Assembly (NCBI GenBank): GCA_021811745.1 | Contig: JAJZNH010000396.1 | Span: forward strand, 1-5,422 | DNA: 5,422 bases | Source: Acidobacteriota bacterium | GTDB lineage: Bacteria; Acidobacteriota; Terriglobia; Terriglobales; Acidobacteriaceae | Direction: 5' to 3' | Shown here: piece after piece, positions 4,808-5,422 of the stretch | Position numbering within the stretch: the first letter of the stretch is position 1 | Layout of the letters: each line of letters starts with the position of its first letter | Notes under the pieces: model-generated | Databases searched by the model: none | The model's input: the letters and a program-made list of their open reading frames with translations, nothing else | Told to the model about the DNA's origin: nothing | Translations under genes and position numbers: made by a program

Positions 4808-5422
4808 ATGAGCCTGAAAGCAAAGCTGGAAGCCGTTATCTACGCCGCCGAGGAGCCGATCACGCTGGCCCAACTCGCCACCCTGTTCGCCGAAGAGGCC
4901 TTGCAGTGGAAGGCGGAGCAGGAAGCCGCCGCCGCCCAGGCCGCGGCACAGTCCCCTGAAGCCGCATCCGCGCCTCTCCTCGCCGGCGACCTCATAAGCC
5001 TGGAGCCCGAAGAAGAGGCCGCCACTGAACCGGCTCCGTCCGAGCCGGGCGAAGCCGTCGTTGAGGACGAAAGTCCGCTCGCAGAAGGTGCGGAAGCGGA
5101 AACAGCCGCCGTCCCGGACTCCAATTCCGAACCGGCCGCGGCCCCAGAGACGGCAGTGGAAACGGCTGCGGAATCCGGCCAGCCCGCCGAAATCTCGCCC
5201 GTGGAAGAGGCCAAGCGCAAGGCACGCGAGCGCGACCGCGAGGTTCGCGTCATCCTCCGCGGCCTGCTCGACGAGCTGACCGCCGACTGCGCTACGGATG
5301 GCCGCGGCGTCGAAATCCGTGAGATCGCCGGCGGCTACCGCATGGCCACCAAGCCCGAGTGCCATGACGCCGTCCGCCTCTTCGTCAAGAGCCTCAAGCC
5401 GCCCCTCAAGCTCTCCCTGCCC
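4808..5422 (+). CDS. scpB: Segregation and condensation protein B, N-terminal part, with large acidic insertion
   Basis: ScpB dimers bind the central part of ScpA in the SMC condensin complex. The frame is open from ATG 4808 to the right edge (205 residues, no stop reached). LEAVIYAAEEPITLAQLATLF (7-27) is the classic start of the first ScpB winged helix. It resumes at about 140 with VRVILRGLLDEL (146-157) and GRGVEIREIAGGYRMATKPE (165-184), then LKPPLKLSLP (196-205), just before the expected second winged helix. Typical ScpB is about 180-200 residues in all, so about 100 residues are extra. From 36 to 135 there are 25 acidic residues, no Lys or Arg and no aromatic; the stretch is Ala/Glu/Pro/Ser-rich and probably disordered. 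A basic run (KRKARER, 136-142) ends it. No Shine-Dalgarno precedes the ATG. The gap after pit is 91 bp with a possible terminator, so scpB may have its own promoter. Identity is secure; the rest of the gene lies outside. Confidence 0.93.
   Translation, partial: MSLKAKLEAVIYAAEEPITLAQLATLFAEEALQWKAEQEAAAAQAAAQSPEAASAPLLAGDLISLEPEEEAATEPAPSEPGEAVVEDESPLAEGAEAETAAVPDSNSEPAAAPETAVETAAESGQPAEISPVEEAKRKARERDREVRVILRGLLDELTADCATDGRGVEIREIAGGYRMATKPECHDAVRLFVKSLKPPLKLSLP

Noticed and set aside
4730..5365. Minus-strand open frame of 211 codons, Gly/Phe/Arg-rich, opposite scpB
   Set aside because: It is the mirror of the Ala/Glu-rich ScpB insertion, whose GCC and GAA codons leave the opposite strand without stops. 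The + strand frame has clear ScpB motifs on both sides of the insertion.

Overview
The window is GC-rich bacterial chromosome with four protein genes, all on the + strand. Third codon positions are mostly G or C. The run M50 site-2 protease / trpS / scpA / (pit) / scpB, together with Ala/Pro/Glu-rich low-complexity additions on ScpA and ScpB, is most like Acidobacteriota (Terriglobales-type soil bacteria). That placement rests on remembered gene order and composition, not on a search.

Layout: the 3' end of an integral-membrane metalloprotease (to 473) is followed by a short gap with a TACAAT -10-like box. Next come trpS (preferred start 579, to 1610) and scpA (1607-2593), joined by an ATGA overlap that implies translational coupling. 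A gap of 506 bp without a recognised family gene follows (2594-3099). It holds a weak terminator-like hairpin, a candidate promoter whose -10 lies inside a perfect 8-bp inverted repeat, and a 46-codon small ORF. That ORF is in frame with, and ends directly against, the ATG of a PitA-type phosphate transporter (3100-4716). After 91 bp scpB begins (4808) and runs off the right edge. Its open frame is plain from direct translation of the + strand, although it has no stop codon in the window.

TrpRS charges tRNA-Trp and carries the cysteine set of the [4Fe-4S] TrpRS subgroup. ScpA and ScpB are the kleisin and winged-helix subunits of the SMC condensin complex, and they normally sit side by side. 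Here they are separated by a phosphate transporter with its own apparent regulatory region, which suggests that the pit unit was inserted into, or rearranged within, an older trpS-scpA-scpB operon. ScpB is also unusual: its first winged-helix domain is interrupted by about 100 residues of acidic low-complexity sequence with no Lys, Arg or aromatic residue.

I saw no rRNA, tRNA, CRISPR, insertion sequence or phage feature, and no clear evidence of a wholly new multi-gene system. The items most worth a second look are the pit leader region, the split scpAB pair, the ScpB insertion and the Fe-S TrpRS.
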